6,639 nt of DNA from Candidatus Pelagibacterales bacterium (GCA_016777745.1 JADHQX010000075.1:1-6639), one strand, 5' to 3'; positions 1 through 6,526 are shown, numbered from the stretch's first letter. Numbers and translations: made by a program. Notes: generated by a model from the sequence alone, not told the origin.

Positions 1-50
1 TAAGAAGGTATGGTGGAAGAAATATCAAGCCGTACACTTCTGCAGAATAG
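1..50 (+). CDS. C-terminal tail of an upstream gene (partial, unidentified)
   Basis: The third forward frame is open from the window edge and ends at a TAG stop at 48-50, giving only fifteen residues that end in YTSAE. The tail is too short to identify. The support is positional: the last two bases of the stop are the first two bases of the AGGAG ribosome binding site of the next gene. The same stop/ribosome-site overlap recurs at 3565-3570, where both genes are certain. If real, the dehydrogenase that follows is a downstream member of an operon starting outside the window. The other two frames offer no better tail: frame 1 has a stop at the first base, and frame 2 runs into the next gene without a start codon. 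Confidence 0.35.
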   Translation, partial: RRYGGRNIKPYTSAE

Positions 51-53
51 GAG
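49..53 (+). promoter_or_regulatory. Ribosome binding site AGGAG overlapping the upstream stop
   Basis: AGGAG lies 5 nt before the ATG at 59 and shares its first two bases with the TAG at 48-50. It fixes the start of the short-chain dehydrogenase and suggests translational coupling to the upstream gene. Confidence 0.7.
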
Positions 54-58
54 AAATA

Positions 59-823
59 ATGAACTACCCAAAGTTACCAAGTTTTAGATCAGATAATAAA
101 AGAGCATTAATTACTGGAGCTGGCAGAGGGATTGGAATGGGTGCGTCCATCGCTTTAGCAGAATCTGGTGCTCATGTTACTTTAGTATCCAGAACCGAAA
201 AAGAATTGAAAGATTTAACAAATCATATAATTAATCAAGGTTATAAAGCATCCTATAAGGTGTTAGATGTTAATAACGAATTTGAAGTATCTAGTTTTAT
301 AAATAATTCTGAAGCTTTTGATATTCTTATAAATAACGCTGGTACCAATCGACCTGCAAAATTAATTGATACAAAAATTGAAGATTTTGATTATGTGATG
401 TCCTTAAATGTAAGGTCAGTTATTAATCTAACAAAACAGGTTGTTAAAAAAATGTTAGATAACGGGTTAAAAGGATCTATAATTAATGTTTCATCTCAAA
501 TGGGACATGTTGGAGGGCCAAATAGAACAACTTATTGTTCAAGTAAATTCGCTATTGAGGGCTTTACAAAATCTTTAGCAATTGAATTAGGCTCTGAGGG
601 TATTAGAGTAAATGCAGTTTGTCCTACTTTTATCCAAACACCGATGACAGAGCCTTTTTTAAAAGATGATGAATTTAAAAAAGCAACTATAGGAATGATC
701 CCATTAGGTCGATTAGGAGAGGTTAAAGATTTAATGGGTCCTTTTGTTTTTTTAGCTTCAGAAGCTTCATCGTTAATGACTGGCTCAAGTGTTTTAGTTG
801 ATGGCGGCTGGACTGCAAGATAA
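59..823 (+). CDS. Short-chain dehydrogenase/reductase (SDR), classical type
   Basis: This is a 254-residue cytoplasmic NAD(P)-dependent oxidoreductase of the classical SDR family, full length for the family. The Rossmann glycine motif TGAGRGIG is at residues 19-26 and the NNAG motif at 92-95. The catalytic tetrad is N117, S146, Y159 and K163 (YxxxK with Ser 13 residues before Tyr). The C-terminal TGSSVLVDGGW is typical of the gluconate 5-dehydrogenase / 3-oxoacyl-ACP reductase-like branch. R23 inside the glycine motif and S44-R45 at the end of the second strand, with no acidic residue there, favour NADP(H) over NAD(H); this is an inference from family rules. The substrate cannot be assigned, but a hydroxy acid, sugar acid or ketone is likely given the catabolic neighbours. 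The ATG has a strong ribosome site, and no earlier in-frame start exists in the window. A 110-bp gap with regulatory-looking repeats separates it from the next operon. Confidence 0.95.
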   Translation: MNYPKLPSFRSDNKRALITGAGRGIGMGASIALAESGAHVTLVSRTEKELKDLTNHIINQGYKASYKVLDVNNEFEVSSFINNSEAFDILINNAGTNRPAKLIDTKIEDFDYVMSLNVRSVINLTKQVVKKMLDNGLKGSIINVSSQMGHVGGPNRTTYCSSKFAIEGFTKSLAIELGSEGIRVNAVCPTFIQTPMTEPFLKDDEFKKATIGMIPLGRLGEVKDLMGPFVFLASEASSLMTGSSVLVDGGWTAR

Positions 824-836
824 TTTTTATTAATTA

Positions 837-863
837 AAATTGTATTCAAAGTTAATACAATTT
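837..863. repeat. Perfect 10-bp inverted repeat, possible weak terminator
   Basis: AAATTGTATT at 837-846 pairs exactly with AATACAATTT at 854-863 around a 7-base loop. It begins 13 bases after the dehydrogenase stop, where a terminator would be expected. However, the stem has only one G:C pair, and the 3' arm ends in just three T residues followed by A-rich sequence. It could therefore equally be a DNA-level operator. The symmetry is certain; the role is not. Confidence 0.5.
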
Positions 864-878
864 AAAATTAATATTTAA

Positions 879-905
879 TATCAATATTTTGATAGTAATT
901 ATCAA
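879..905. promoter_or_regulatory. Triple TATCAA/TTGATA operator-like array
   Basis: Three exact 6-bp half-sites alternate in orientation: TATCAA (879-884), 4-base spacer, TTGATA (889-894), 5-base spacer, TATCAA (900-905). This makes two overlapping palindromes that share the middle half-site. A weaker fourth half-site, TTGATT, lies at 915-920. The array sits 28 bp before the first gene of the Mo hydroxylase operon, where a transcriptional regulator would bind. The regulator family is not identifiable and no regulator gene is in the window. A good promoter could not be placed: TTGATA resembles a -35 box, but the nearest -10-like TGTAAT (906-911) is only 11 bases away. Confidence 0.45.
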
Positions 906-933
906 TGTAATAGTTTGATTTTTAGGTTTTTAG

Positions 934-1398
934 ATGTCCAAAATAAATTGTGAACTAAATATAAATGGGGTAACCAAAAAAATAAATATTCATGAGGATA
1001 AGACACTCTTATTTATTATCAGAGACGAGTTTGGTTTAACTGGAACAAAGTTGGGATGCGGACTTGAGCAATGTGGTAGTTGTGCAGTTTTAATAGATGG
1101 TGAAAAAAAACTTTCATGTAATTTAAGGGCTGCAGAGTATCAAAATAAAAAAATTGTTACCATTGAGGGACTTGCCAGCAAAAAGCAATTAAATCAAGTG
1201 CAAGAAGCTTTCAAAAAACATAATGCGGCACAATGTGGATATTGTACAAGTGGAATAATAATAAGTATTACGGCTCTTTTTGAAAATAATAAAAATCCTT
1301 CAGAGGATGAAATTCAAAAAGCTTTGGATGGCCATCTTTGCCGTTGTGGTTCACATTCATCAGTTTTCAAAGCAATTGAGAACTTAAAAGAGGCTTGA
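934..1398 (+). CDS. Molybdenum hydroxylase small subunit, two [2Fe-2S] clusters
   Basis: This 154-residue iron-sulfur subunit belongs to the xanthine dehydrogenase family. It passes electrons from the molybdenum centre in the partner subunit to an external acceptor. The N-terminal plant-ferredoxin-like domain (about 1-78) carries C42, C47, C50 and C62 (C-x4-C-x2-C-x11-C). The C-terminal all-helical domain carries C101 and C104 (QCGYCTSG) and C136 and C138 (LCRCG), giving all eight cluster ligands. The length is normal for stand-alone subunits such as IorA, NicA or CoxS. There is no signal peptide, so it is cytoplasmic. The ribosome site is weak (TAGG, 7 nt before the ATG). It is the first gene of a four-gene block and lies directly before its catalytic partner, in the same reading frame, with the stop six bases before the partner's first possible start. 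The substrate cannot be read from this subunit. Confidence 0.95.
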   Translation: MSKINCELNINGVTKKINIHEDKTLLFIIRDEFGLTGTKLGCGLEQCGSCAVLIDGEKKLSCNLRAAEYQNKKIVTIEGLASKKQLNQVQEAFKKHNAAQCGYCTSGIIISITALFENNKNPSEDEIQKALDGHLCRCGSHSSVFKAIENLKEA

Positions 1399-1410
1399 GT
1401 TGAATTGAAT

Positions 1411-3567
1411 ATGAAAAAATTTGAAAGTGGCCCTAGTATTAAAGACTATAACAAACTTAATCATTGGTTTGATTTTAATGATCAGAACGTTTTAAAGGTT
1501 TACTCTGGAAAAGTTGATATAGGGCAGCATATTAGCTCAACTCTTGCATTGATAACTTCTAAGATTACTGGCATCAAGTATGACCAAGTAGAAATAATTA
1601 AATTAAATACTGATTTATCACCAAATGAGGGTATTACAGCCAGCAGCTTGTCAGTTGCTAATTCTGGGTCTGCTATTAAGGCTGCTTCTATAATACTTAA
1701 AACAAGTTTTATAAATTATGCACTTAAATATCTTAACATACAAAAAGACGATATGTTGTTTGAAAATGGAATAATTAAAGATAGAAAATCAAATATTTCA
1801 TTAACTTATTGGGATTTTTCAAAAACAGATGAGTTTAAAGAATTAATCATTCCTGAAAGTATTGATGAAGAAACTTTAAACACGCTAAATTACGTTAATA
1901 ATCAAAAAATAGAGTTGAAAACAATTAAGGACATAGTAACAGGAAGTTATAAATATGTTCATGATATGACTTTTTCCAAAATGTTGCATGCAAGGATTGT
2001 AAGGCCACCTTCCTATCATTCTAGGTTAGTAGAAATTGATAAAGCCTTTAAAGAAAAGCTGAAAAAAAATAAAATAGAGTTATTTGTAAAAGGTTCCTTT
2101 GTTGCTATATTATCAACTGAAGAATTTCTTGTTGTTAAATATCTTGAGTTATCTAAAAAAAATATCTCTTGGGATAATAATTCTCAACTCTCAAATGATA
2201 ATGTTTTTAATTCCCTTAAAAATAATGAAAAAGAAACCTTGTTGGTTAAATCTGGAGGGGAAGCATTTTATGAAGATATTCCAGAAAATAAAACTTTTAA
2301 TGATCCTAGAATAACAACATTATCAAGTGAGTATAAAAAAAGTTATTTAATGCATGGGCCAATAGGTCCTTCGGCAAGTTGTGCTATTTATAAACATAAT
2401 AAATTTACTATTTACTCTCATAGCCAGTCAATTTTTGCTCTAAAACAATCTATTAGCAAATATTTTGAGATAACACCTGTGAATGTTTCTCTAAATTTTA
2501 TGCCAGGTTCAGGCTGTTATGGTCATAATGGTGCGGATGACGTTGCCTTCGAGGTCTCTGTTTTATCTAAAGCATACCCTAATATACATGTATTATTAAA
2601 ATGGACTCGGGAAGATGAACATTGCTGGGAACCGTATGGAAGCGCATCTATTAATAAAATTTATGGAGCTATTAATGATGATGGTAAAATTATTTATTGG
2701 TCAAACGAAGCTTTTTCAGACACATATTTATCAAGACCATCAGATGCTGAATTATATAACTTCACTAGCTATAAATTTTTGACTAATAAATATAATAAAC
2801 AAAGATCTAAACCTAAAACTGCCGCACATATGGGAATTCATAGAAATTTAGATCCATTGTATACTTTTAAAGAAACTAGATTAGTTAAAAACCTAGTTCA
2901 TGATTTACCCCTTAGAACTTCTGCTTTAAGAACTTTAGGAGCTTTTGCTAATATAACAGCTTCAGAAAGTTTTATAAATGAGCTTGCTTTAATTAAAAAC
3001 ATAGACCCTTTTGATATAAGAATTAACCATTTAAAAGATGGTAGGGCAGTAGATGTTCTAAATAATCTAAAAATTGAAATGAATTGCAAAGATTTAGATC
3101 GTGAATGTTTTAGAGGTATTGGCTTTTCTAGATATAAAAATTCTGCTGCTTATTGTGCTGTTGGCGTAGAGATAAAAATAAGTGATAATTTAGATATTAA
3201 GTTGATTAATGCATGGATATCTGTAGATGCAGGAGAAATAGCCTATGAAGATGGTATAAAAGCTCAAGTGGAAGGTGGTTTCATTCAAGCAGCTAGTTGG
3301 TCTTTATATGAAGAAGTGCTTTTTGATTCAAAAGAAATTATTTCAAAAGATTGGGATAGTTATAAAATTATAGGTTTTGATAATATTCCTAATATTAAGA
3401 CTAATGTAATTGACCGAAAAAATTATCCTTATTTAGGGGTAGGTGAGGTTGTAGCAGGACCTACAGGAGCAGCCATTTCAAATGCGATAAGTAATGCATT
3501 GGGACAGACAATTAAAACCATGCCTTTTACAAAGGAAACTATTACTAAAGAGTTACTAGAAATATAG
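1411..3567 (+). CDS. Molybdopterin-binding catalytic subunit of a Mo hydroxylase (IorB/NicB-like)
   Basis: This is the large subunit (718 residues from the ATG) that carries molybdenum bound to molybdopterin and hydroxylates or oxidises the substrate using water-derived oxygen. Domain order is that of the isoquinoline oxidoreductase / nicotinate dehydrogenase branch, not of xanthine dehydrogenase: a cofactor-binding segment first (GKVDIGQ at 33-39), then the a/b hammerhead (about 173-255), then the rest. Signatures include HSQS (337-340, Q339), GSGCYGHNGADD (366-377), LRTSALRTLGAF (501-512), RGIGFSRYKN (568-577) and EGGFIQAASW (621-630). The terminal GVGE motif supplies the presumed catalytic glutamate E679. 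There is no Tat signal, unlike many IorB proteins, and no CxxCH haem motif, unlike the long NicB. A TTG at 1405 is an alternative start: an AAGAGG at 1388-1393 fits it slightly better (11 nt) than the ATG (17 nt). Substrate is unknown; an N-heterocycle or aldehyde is inferred from the family. Confidence 0.93.
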   Translation: MKKFESGPSIKDYNKLNHWFDFNDQNVLKVYSGKVDIGQHISSTLALITSKITGIKYDQVEIIKLNTDLSPNEGITASSLSVANSGSAIKAASIILKTSFINYALKYLNIQKDDMLFENGIIKDRKSNISLTYWDFSKTDEFKELIIPESIDEETLNTLNYVNNQKIELKTIKDIVTGSYKYVHDMTFSKMLHARIVRPPSYHSRLVEIDKAFKEKLKKNKIELFVKGSFVAILSTEEFLVVKYLELSKKNISWDNNSQLSNDNVFNSLKNNEKETLLVKSGGEAFYEDIPENKTFNDPRITTLSSEYKKSYLMHGPIGPSASCAIYKHNKFTIYSHSQSIFALKQSISKYFEITPVNVSLNFMPGSGCYGHNGADDVAFEVSVLSKAYPNIHVLLKWTREDEHCWEPYGSASINKIYGAINDDGKIIYWSNEAFSDTYLSRPSDAELYNFTSYKFLTNKYNKQRSKPKTAAHMGIHRNLDPLYTFKETRLVKNLVHDLPLRTSALRTLGAFANITASESFINELALIKNIDPFDIRINHLKDGRAVDVLNNLKIEMNCKDLDRECFRGIGFSRYKNSAAYCAVGVEIKISDNLDIKLINAWISVDAGEIAYEDGIKAQVEGGFIQAASWSLYEEVLFDSKEIISKDWDSYKIIGFDNIPNIKTNVIDRKNYPYLGVGEVVAGPTGAAISNAISNALGQTIKTMPFTKETITKELLEI

Positions 3568-3570
3568 GAG
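3566..3570 (+). promoter_or_regulatory. Ribosome binding site AGGAG overlapping the large-subunit stop
   Basis: The stop TAG (3565-3567) of the molybdopterin subunit runs into AGGAG, which lies 9 nt before the ATG at 3580. Terminating ribosomes are therefore placed on the next gene's initiation site, consistent with coupled translation within one operon. Confidence 0.7.
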
Positions 3571-3579
3571 AATCATATT

Positions 3580-4713
3580 ATGAAAGACAAAAAACAAATA
3601 GGCTTAGCTATTGTTGGATGTGGTACGATTGGAAGAATTAGAGCCATAATGGCCAGAGATTATCCAGGAATAGGGTGGATAGGATTATGTGATATTAATA
3701 GTGATTTAGGAAATAAATTACTTGTTGACTGTGATGCAGATTTTTTTACTAAAGATTATAACGAATTATTAAAAAGAACTGAGGTAGATGCTGTTATAAT
3801 AGCTACTGATGAAAATCATCACTTTGGACCTACTATGGCTGCAATAGAAGCTAATGCATCACTCTTTATAGAAAAACCTCTGGCAACAGATTTAATTGAA
3901 TCAAGGCAAGTGTTAGATTCAATTAATTCAGCTAAAATAGATGCTGTTTTAGGTTATACTCAAAGATTTAGAAGAAGGTTTTTAGCAGTAAAACAGAAAC
4001 TAAATGACAATAATATAGGAGATGTTACCTCTGTTGTTACAAGAGCATTTATGAATAGTATGGTGCCTATAGCAACTGTCAGAAGAACAAATGAAAGAAA
4101 AAATCTTACACCTATGGTAGTTTCAGGCACCCACAGTTTAGATATGTCTTTATGGTTATTAGAGGGTAAAAATCCAAAAACTATTTTTGCACAATCTGTA
4201 GATAAGAAGCTGCAAAGTCATGGAACTAAAGATGCCACTTTTGGTATTTTTACTATGGATGACGGAACAATTTTTAGCATGAATATAAGCTGGGCTCTAC
4301 CTACAGTTTGGCCTGGTTCAGTTTATGGTTTAGAAATTGGAATAGTTGGAACTGAAGGAGTTATTGATATTGAAGACACGCATAGAGATTTAGTTCTTGC
4401 AAGTACTAAGCCACAAGGCCACGGATATAATCCATCAGGTTTTGAACCATCTGCTGCTAGACATGTAGATTTTTTAACATCTTATCCTCCAGGGGATATC
4501 TATAATAATCAGCTATGGGGTCCAATGAGGGAAGAAACTAATTCGTGGTTTCAGAGACTTTATATTGGCTCTGACACCCCACATGCAACAGCAAATGATG
4601 GTCATAAGAATTTAGTTATGACTATGGCAATGGACGCTTCAAGTAAAATTGGAGAAAAAATCGAAATATCGGATGATATAGAACAAGAAATATTAAAAAT
4701 TCAAAATCTTTAA
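3580..4713 (+). CDS. Gfo/Idh/MocA-family NAD(P)-dependent oxidoreductase
   Basis: This 377-residue protein has the two-domain layout of the glucose-fructose oxidoreductase / inositol dehydrogenase family. An N-terminal Rossmann fold (about 6-125) has GCGTIG at 13-18 and the family hallmark EKPLA at 98-102, where K99 is the usual catalytic/cofactor lysine. The C-terminal substrate domain carries GTHSLDMSLW (183-192), whose H185 and D188 match the usual position of the catalytic His/Asp pair. The length is normal and no signal peptide is seen, so it should act in the cytoplasm. Family members oxidise or reduce a hydroxyl/keto group on inositols, sugars or related cyclic and acyclic polyols, and the substrate here is not determined. 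It starts 12 nt after the Mo enzyme's large subunit with a coupled ribosome site. It is thus very probably co-transcribed and may process the Mo enzyme's product or supply its substrate. Confidence 0.93.
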   Translation: MKDKKQIGLAIVGCGTIGRIRAIMARDYPGIGWIGLCDINSDLGNKLLVDCDADFFTKDYNELLKRTEVDAVIIATDENHHFGPTMAAIEANASLFIEKPLATDLIESRQVLDSINSAKIDAVLGYTQRFRRRFLAVKQKLNDNNIGDVTSVVTRAFMNSMVPIATVRRTNERKNLTPMVVSGTHSLDMSLWLLEGKNPKTIFAQSVDKKLQSHGTKDATFGIFTMDDGTIFSMNISWALPTVWPGSVYGLEIGIVGTEGVIDIEDTHRDLVLASTKPQGHGYNPSGFEPSAARHVDFLTSYPPGDIYNNQLWGPMREETNSWFQRLYIGSDTPHATANDGHKNLVMTMAMDASSKIGEKIEISDDIEQEILKIQNL

Positions 4714-4717
4714 TTTT

Positions 4718-4722
4718 AAGGG
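4718..4722 (+). promoter_or_regulatory. Ribosome binding site AAGGG supporting a TTG start
   Basis: AAGGG lies 9 nt before the TTG at 4732. Translation from this TTG gives the MKALILKGP opening usual for zinc alcohol dehydrogenases, so the non-ATG start is well supported. Confidence 0.65.
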
Positions 4723-4731
4723 TATTTAAGC

Positions 4732-5760
4732 TTGAAAGCTTTAATTTTAAAAGGACCTAACGAACCATTTATTTACGAGAACGTTCCTGATCCAATTCCA
4801 CAAGATGGTGAAGCTGTTGCTAAAATATTAGCCTGTGGTTCTGGTTTAACAATTCAACATGTTAAGGCAGGAAGAACTAAAGTAAAATTTCCAATTATTA
4901 TAGGTCATGAAATTACAGCAGAAATTGTTGAATTACGTGGTGATTGTGGTGAATTAAAAGTTGGTATGCCTGTGACTGCTTATTTCTATCTTACATGTGG
5001 TCATTGCAAATGGTGCAAACTAAATAGGGAAACTTTATGTATTAATTTTAAAGGTTATGTAGGTAGGCAGATTAATGGTGGTTATGCTGAATATATTTCT
5101 CTTCCAGCTAAGAATTTTATCCCTATTCCTTTATCTATTGATTATAAAAAAACTCCAATCGAAACTGGGATAATTTGTGACGCAATTGCCACGCCTCTCA
5201 AAGTTATTAAAAAAGCAAGAATAGAAATAAATGATAAGGTAGGAGTCATTGGAGCAGGGGGTGGATTAGGTATCCATATGCTTAGAATGTTAAAATTATA
5301 TAATATAGATACTATTGCAATTGAAACAAAACAAATCAAAGAAAAATCTTGTCGGGAATCAGGAGCTTCAGAATTTATAAATCCCAATTCAAACTCTAAA
5401 ACTGAAGTTATTGAAAGTTTTACTAAAGACAATGGTCTTGACGTTGTAATTGATTTTGTCTCCAGTAAAACTTCATTAGAGTTAGGTACAGATCTTTTAG
5501 GAAACGGAGGTCGTCTTGTAACATTAGGTGGAAGTGGTGAGTTCTTTAACGTTAATTCAGGAAACATGTTACTAAAAGAGATTGAACTTATTGGCAGCAG
5601 GTATTGTTCTAAGCAAGAGGTTATAGATAGTCTAGATCTTGTATCACGTAATTTAATTTCACCATTGGTTACTGAAAAAATTAAAGCAAATGAAGCTAAT
5701 GATTTACATGACAGAATAGAAAAAGGTGATGTAATAGGAAGAGCTGGAATTATATTTTAA
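4732..5760 (+). CDS. Zinc-dependent medium-chain alcohol dehydrogenase
   Basis: This 342-residue medium-chain dehydrogenase oxidises an alcohol or polyol with NAD(P) in the cytoplasm. Catalytic zinc ligands are C35, H59 with E60 in GHE, and probably D150 in place of the third ligand. The structural zinc site is intact: C89, C92, C95 and C103 (C-x2-C-x2-C-x7-C). The Rossmann domain shows GAGGGLG at 174-180, and the acidic E198 at the end of the second strand suggests NAD preference. The length is normal for the sorbitol/threonine/alcohol dehydrogenase group, but the substrate is not assignable. The start is a TTG, chosen because the resulting N-terminus matches the family and a ribosome site is correctly placed. 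It is the last gene of the Mo hydroxylase block, 18 nt after its neighbour. Its final 11 bp overlap the 3' end of the convergent hydrolase gene, leaving no room for a private terminator. Confidence 0.94.
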   Translation: MKALILKGPNEPFIYENVPDPIPQDGEAVAKILACGSGLTIQHVKAGRTKVKFPIIIGHEITAEIVELRGDCGELKVGMPVTAYFYLTCGHCKWCKLNRETLCINFKGYVGRQINGGYAEYISLPAKNFIPIPLSIDYKKTPIETGIICDAIATPLKVIKKARIEINDKVGVIGAGGGLGIHMLRMLKLYNIDTIAIETKQIKEKSCRESGASEFINPNSNSKTEVIESFTKDNGLDVVIDFVSSKTSLELGTDLLGNGGRLVTLGGSGEFFNVNSGNMLLKEIELIGSRYCSKQEVIDSLDLVSRNLISPLVTEKIKANEANDLHDRIEKGDVIGRAGIIF

Positions 5761-6445
5761 TATCAAGTTTTTTATAAATTTCATTTTTTTTAATTACCCA
5801 ACCAATTGATTTTGAAATAATATTAAGTGCTGAAATATGTTGTTCCTTTCCCCGCATACTTCCAATACAATCTTCAACTAATATTGGTTTATAACCTCTA
5901 TTACTTGCTCCAAAAGTTGTCCCATAGACACATGTATCAGTATTAACACCACATATTAAAATATTTTCTATACCCAGTATCCGGCTAATTAATTGATCAA
6001 GTTCTGTTTCATGAAAAGAATCAAAGTTTCTTTTACTTGTTACATGAAAGTCTCCTTTACCTATAAAACATTCTGGTAATATAGAAGACAAAGTTCCTTC
6101 TACTCTTTCTGGCTTTTTTCTAGCTGGAGCTTGAATATTTTGAGATAAATTGTTCGATTGACTAACGTCTATATAAGGACTTATAAAAAAATTATTTTTA
6201 ATTTCCTCTTTTCTTCTTACAACATAGCAGTGAATAATTGGCACATTATTTTTTCTCATTTCAATAAGAAATTCTGTAGTATTTTTAATAATATTTTTAA
6301 TATCATCTGTGGCTAGAGGAGAGGTTCCATGCTCTTCACTTAAATATTCGTTCTGCATATCTACTGTTAATACACATAAATTAGAAAAACTAAGATTAAG
6401 TAATGAATTCATTTTGTTTTGGTAATTTTGAAACTCTTTCTCCAT
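5750..6445 (-). CDS. Isochorismatase-like cysteine hydrolase
   Basis: This 231-residue cytoplasmic hydrolase has the isochorismatase fold. The family triad is complete: D29 in LTVDMQNEY, K138 in TSKRNFDSF and C172 in GVNTDTCVYGTTFGA. The cysteine marks the amidase-type members (N-carbamoylsarcosine hydrolase, ureidoacrylate hydrolase RutB, maleamate amidohydrolase NicF, biuret hydrolase), which cleave C-N bonds through a thioester intermediate. True isochorismatases lack this cysteine. The substrate is unknown; a small amide or carbamoyl compound is inferred from the family. The start at 6445 is chosen because GGAG lies 9 nt upstream of it. An in-frame ATG at 6460, five codons longer, has no visible ribosome site. 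The gene runs toward the Mo hydroxylase block, overlapping its last gene by 11 bp, and is divergent from the 3-hydroxyisobutyrate dehydrogenase-like gene. Confidence 0.92.
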   Translation of the reverse strand: MEKEFQNYQNKMNSLLNLSFSNLCVLTVDMQNEYLSEEHGTSPLATDDIKNIIKNTTEFLIEMRKNNVPIIHCYVVRRKEEIKNNFFISPYIDVSQSNNLSQNIQAPARKKPERVEGTLSSILPECFIGKGDFHVTSKRNFDSFHETELDQLISRILGIENILICGVNTDTCVYGTTFGASNRGYKPILVEDCIGSMRGKEQHISALNIISKSIGWVIKKNEIYKKLDIKI

Positions 6446-6454
6446 CTTTCTATT

Positions 6455-6458
6455 CTCC
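6455..6458 (-). promoter_or_regulatory. Ribosome binding site GGAG deciding the hydrolase start
   Basis: On the minus strand GGAG (6458 down to 6455) precedes the ATG at 6445-6443 by 9 nt. It overlaps the alternative upstream ATG at 6460, which has only AT-rich sequence before it. This favours the shorter protein. Confidence 0.55.
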
Positions 6459-6469
6459 ATAGATATAAA

Positions 6470-6498
6470 TTGTTTAAAATTATTATTTTACATATAAT
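6470..6498 (+). promoter_or_regulatory. Sigma70-type promoter candidate for the HIBADH-like gene
   Basis: A perfect TATAAT (6493-6498) is preceded, with the ideal 17-base spacing, by TTGTTT (6470-6475; three of six -35 bases). Transcription would start near 6505, giving a short leader of about 20 nt. The site lies in the 66-bp gap between divergent genes. On the minus strand only weaker -10-like hexamers occur (TATTAT, opposite 6494-6499; TAAAAT, opposite 6485-6490), so the promoter of the hydrolase is not placed with confidence. In such AT-rich DNA a chance TATAAT is possible; the exact spacing raises its weight. Confidence 0.45.
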
Positions 6499-6526
6499 AA
6501 ACATATTAACAGATTATTTATATTAA

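Noticed and set aside
2..58. N-terminal extension of the short-chain dehydrogenase upstream of 59
   Set aside because: The frame is open to the window edge but contains no start codon, and a strong ribosome site correctly serves the ATG at 59.
532..849. Minus-strand open frame inside the 3' half of the short-chain dehydrogenase gene
   Set aside because: It lies opposite a gene with all family motifs, shows no recognisable domain, and is typical of a shadow frame.
889..911. TTGATA as a -35 box with TGTAAT as -10
   Set aside because: The spacing is only 11 bases, far from the usual 16-18, so a sigma70 promoter cannot be claimed at this pair.
2099..2314. Plus-strand open frame inside the molybdopterin subunit gene
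   Set aside because: It is fully contained in a certain gene in another frame and its product is low-complexity, rich in Leu, Ile and Lys, with no motif.
2898..3089. Minus-strand open frame inside the molybdopterin subunit gene
   Set aside because: It is opposite the conserved LRTSALRTLGAF region of the real protein, with no motif or ribosome site of its own.
1405..3567. Tat signal peptide or c-type haem motif in the molybdopterin subunit
   Set aside because: The N-terminus has no twin-arginine or hydrophobic stretch, and no CxxCH occurs in the protein.
5142..5567. Minus-strand open frame opposite the alcohol dehydrogenase Rossmann domain
   Set aside because: The + strand protein has intact zinc and nucleotide-binding motifs here; the reverse product has no recognisable fold and is a shadow.
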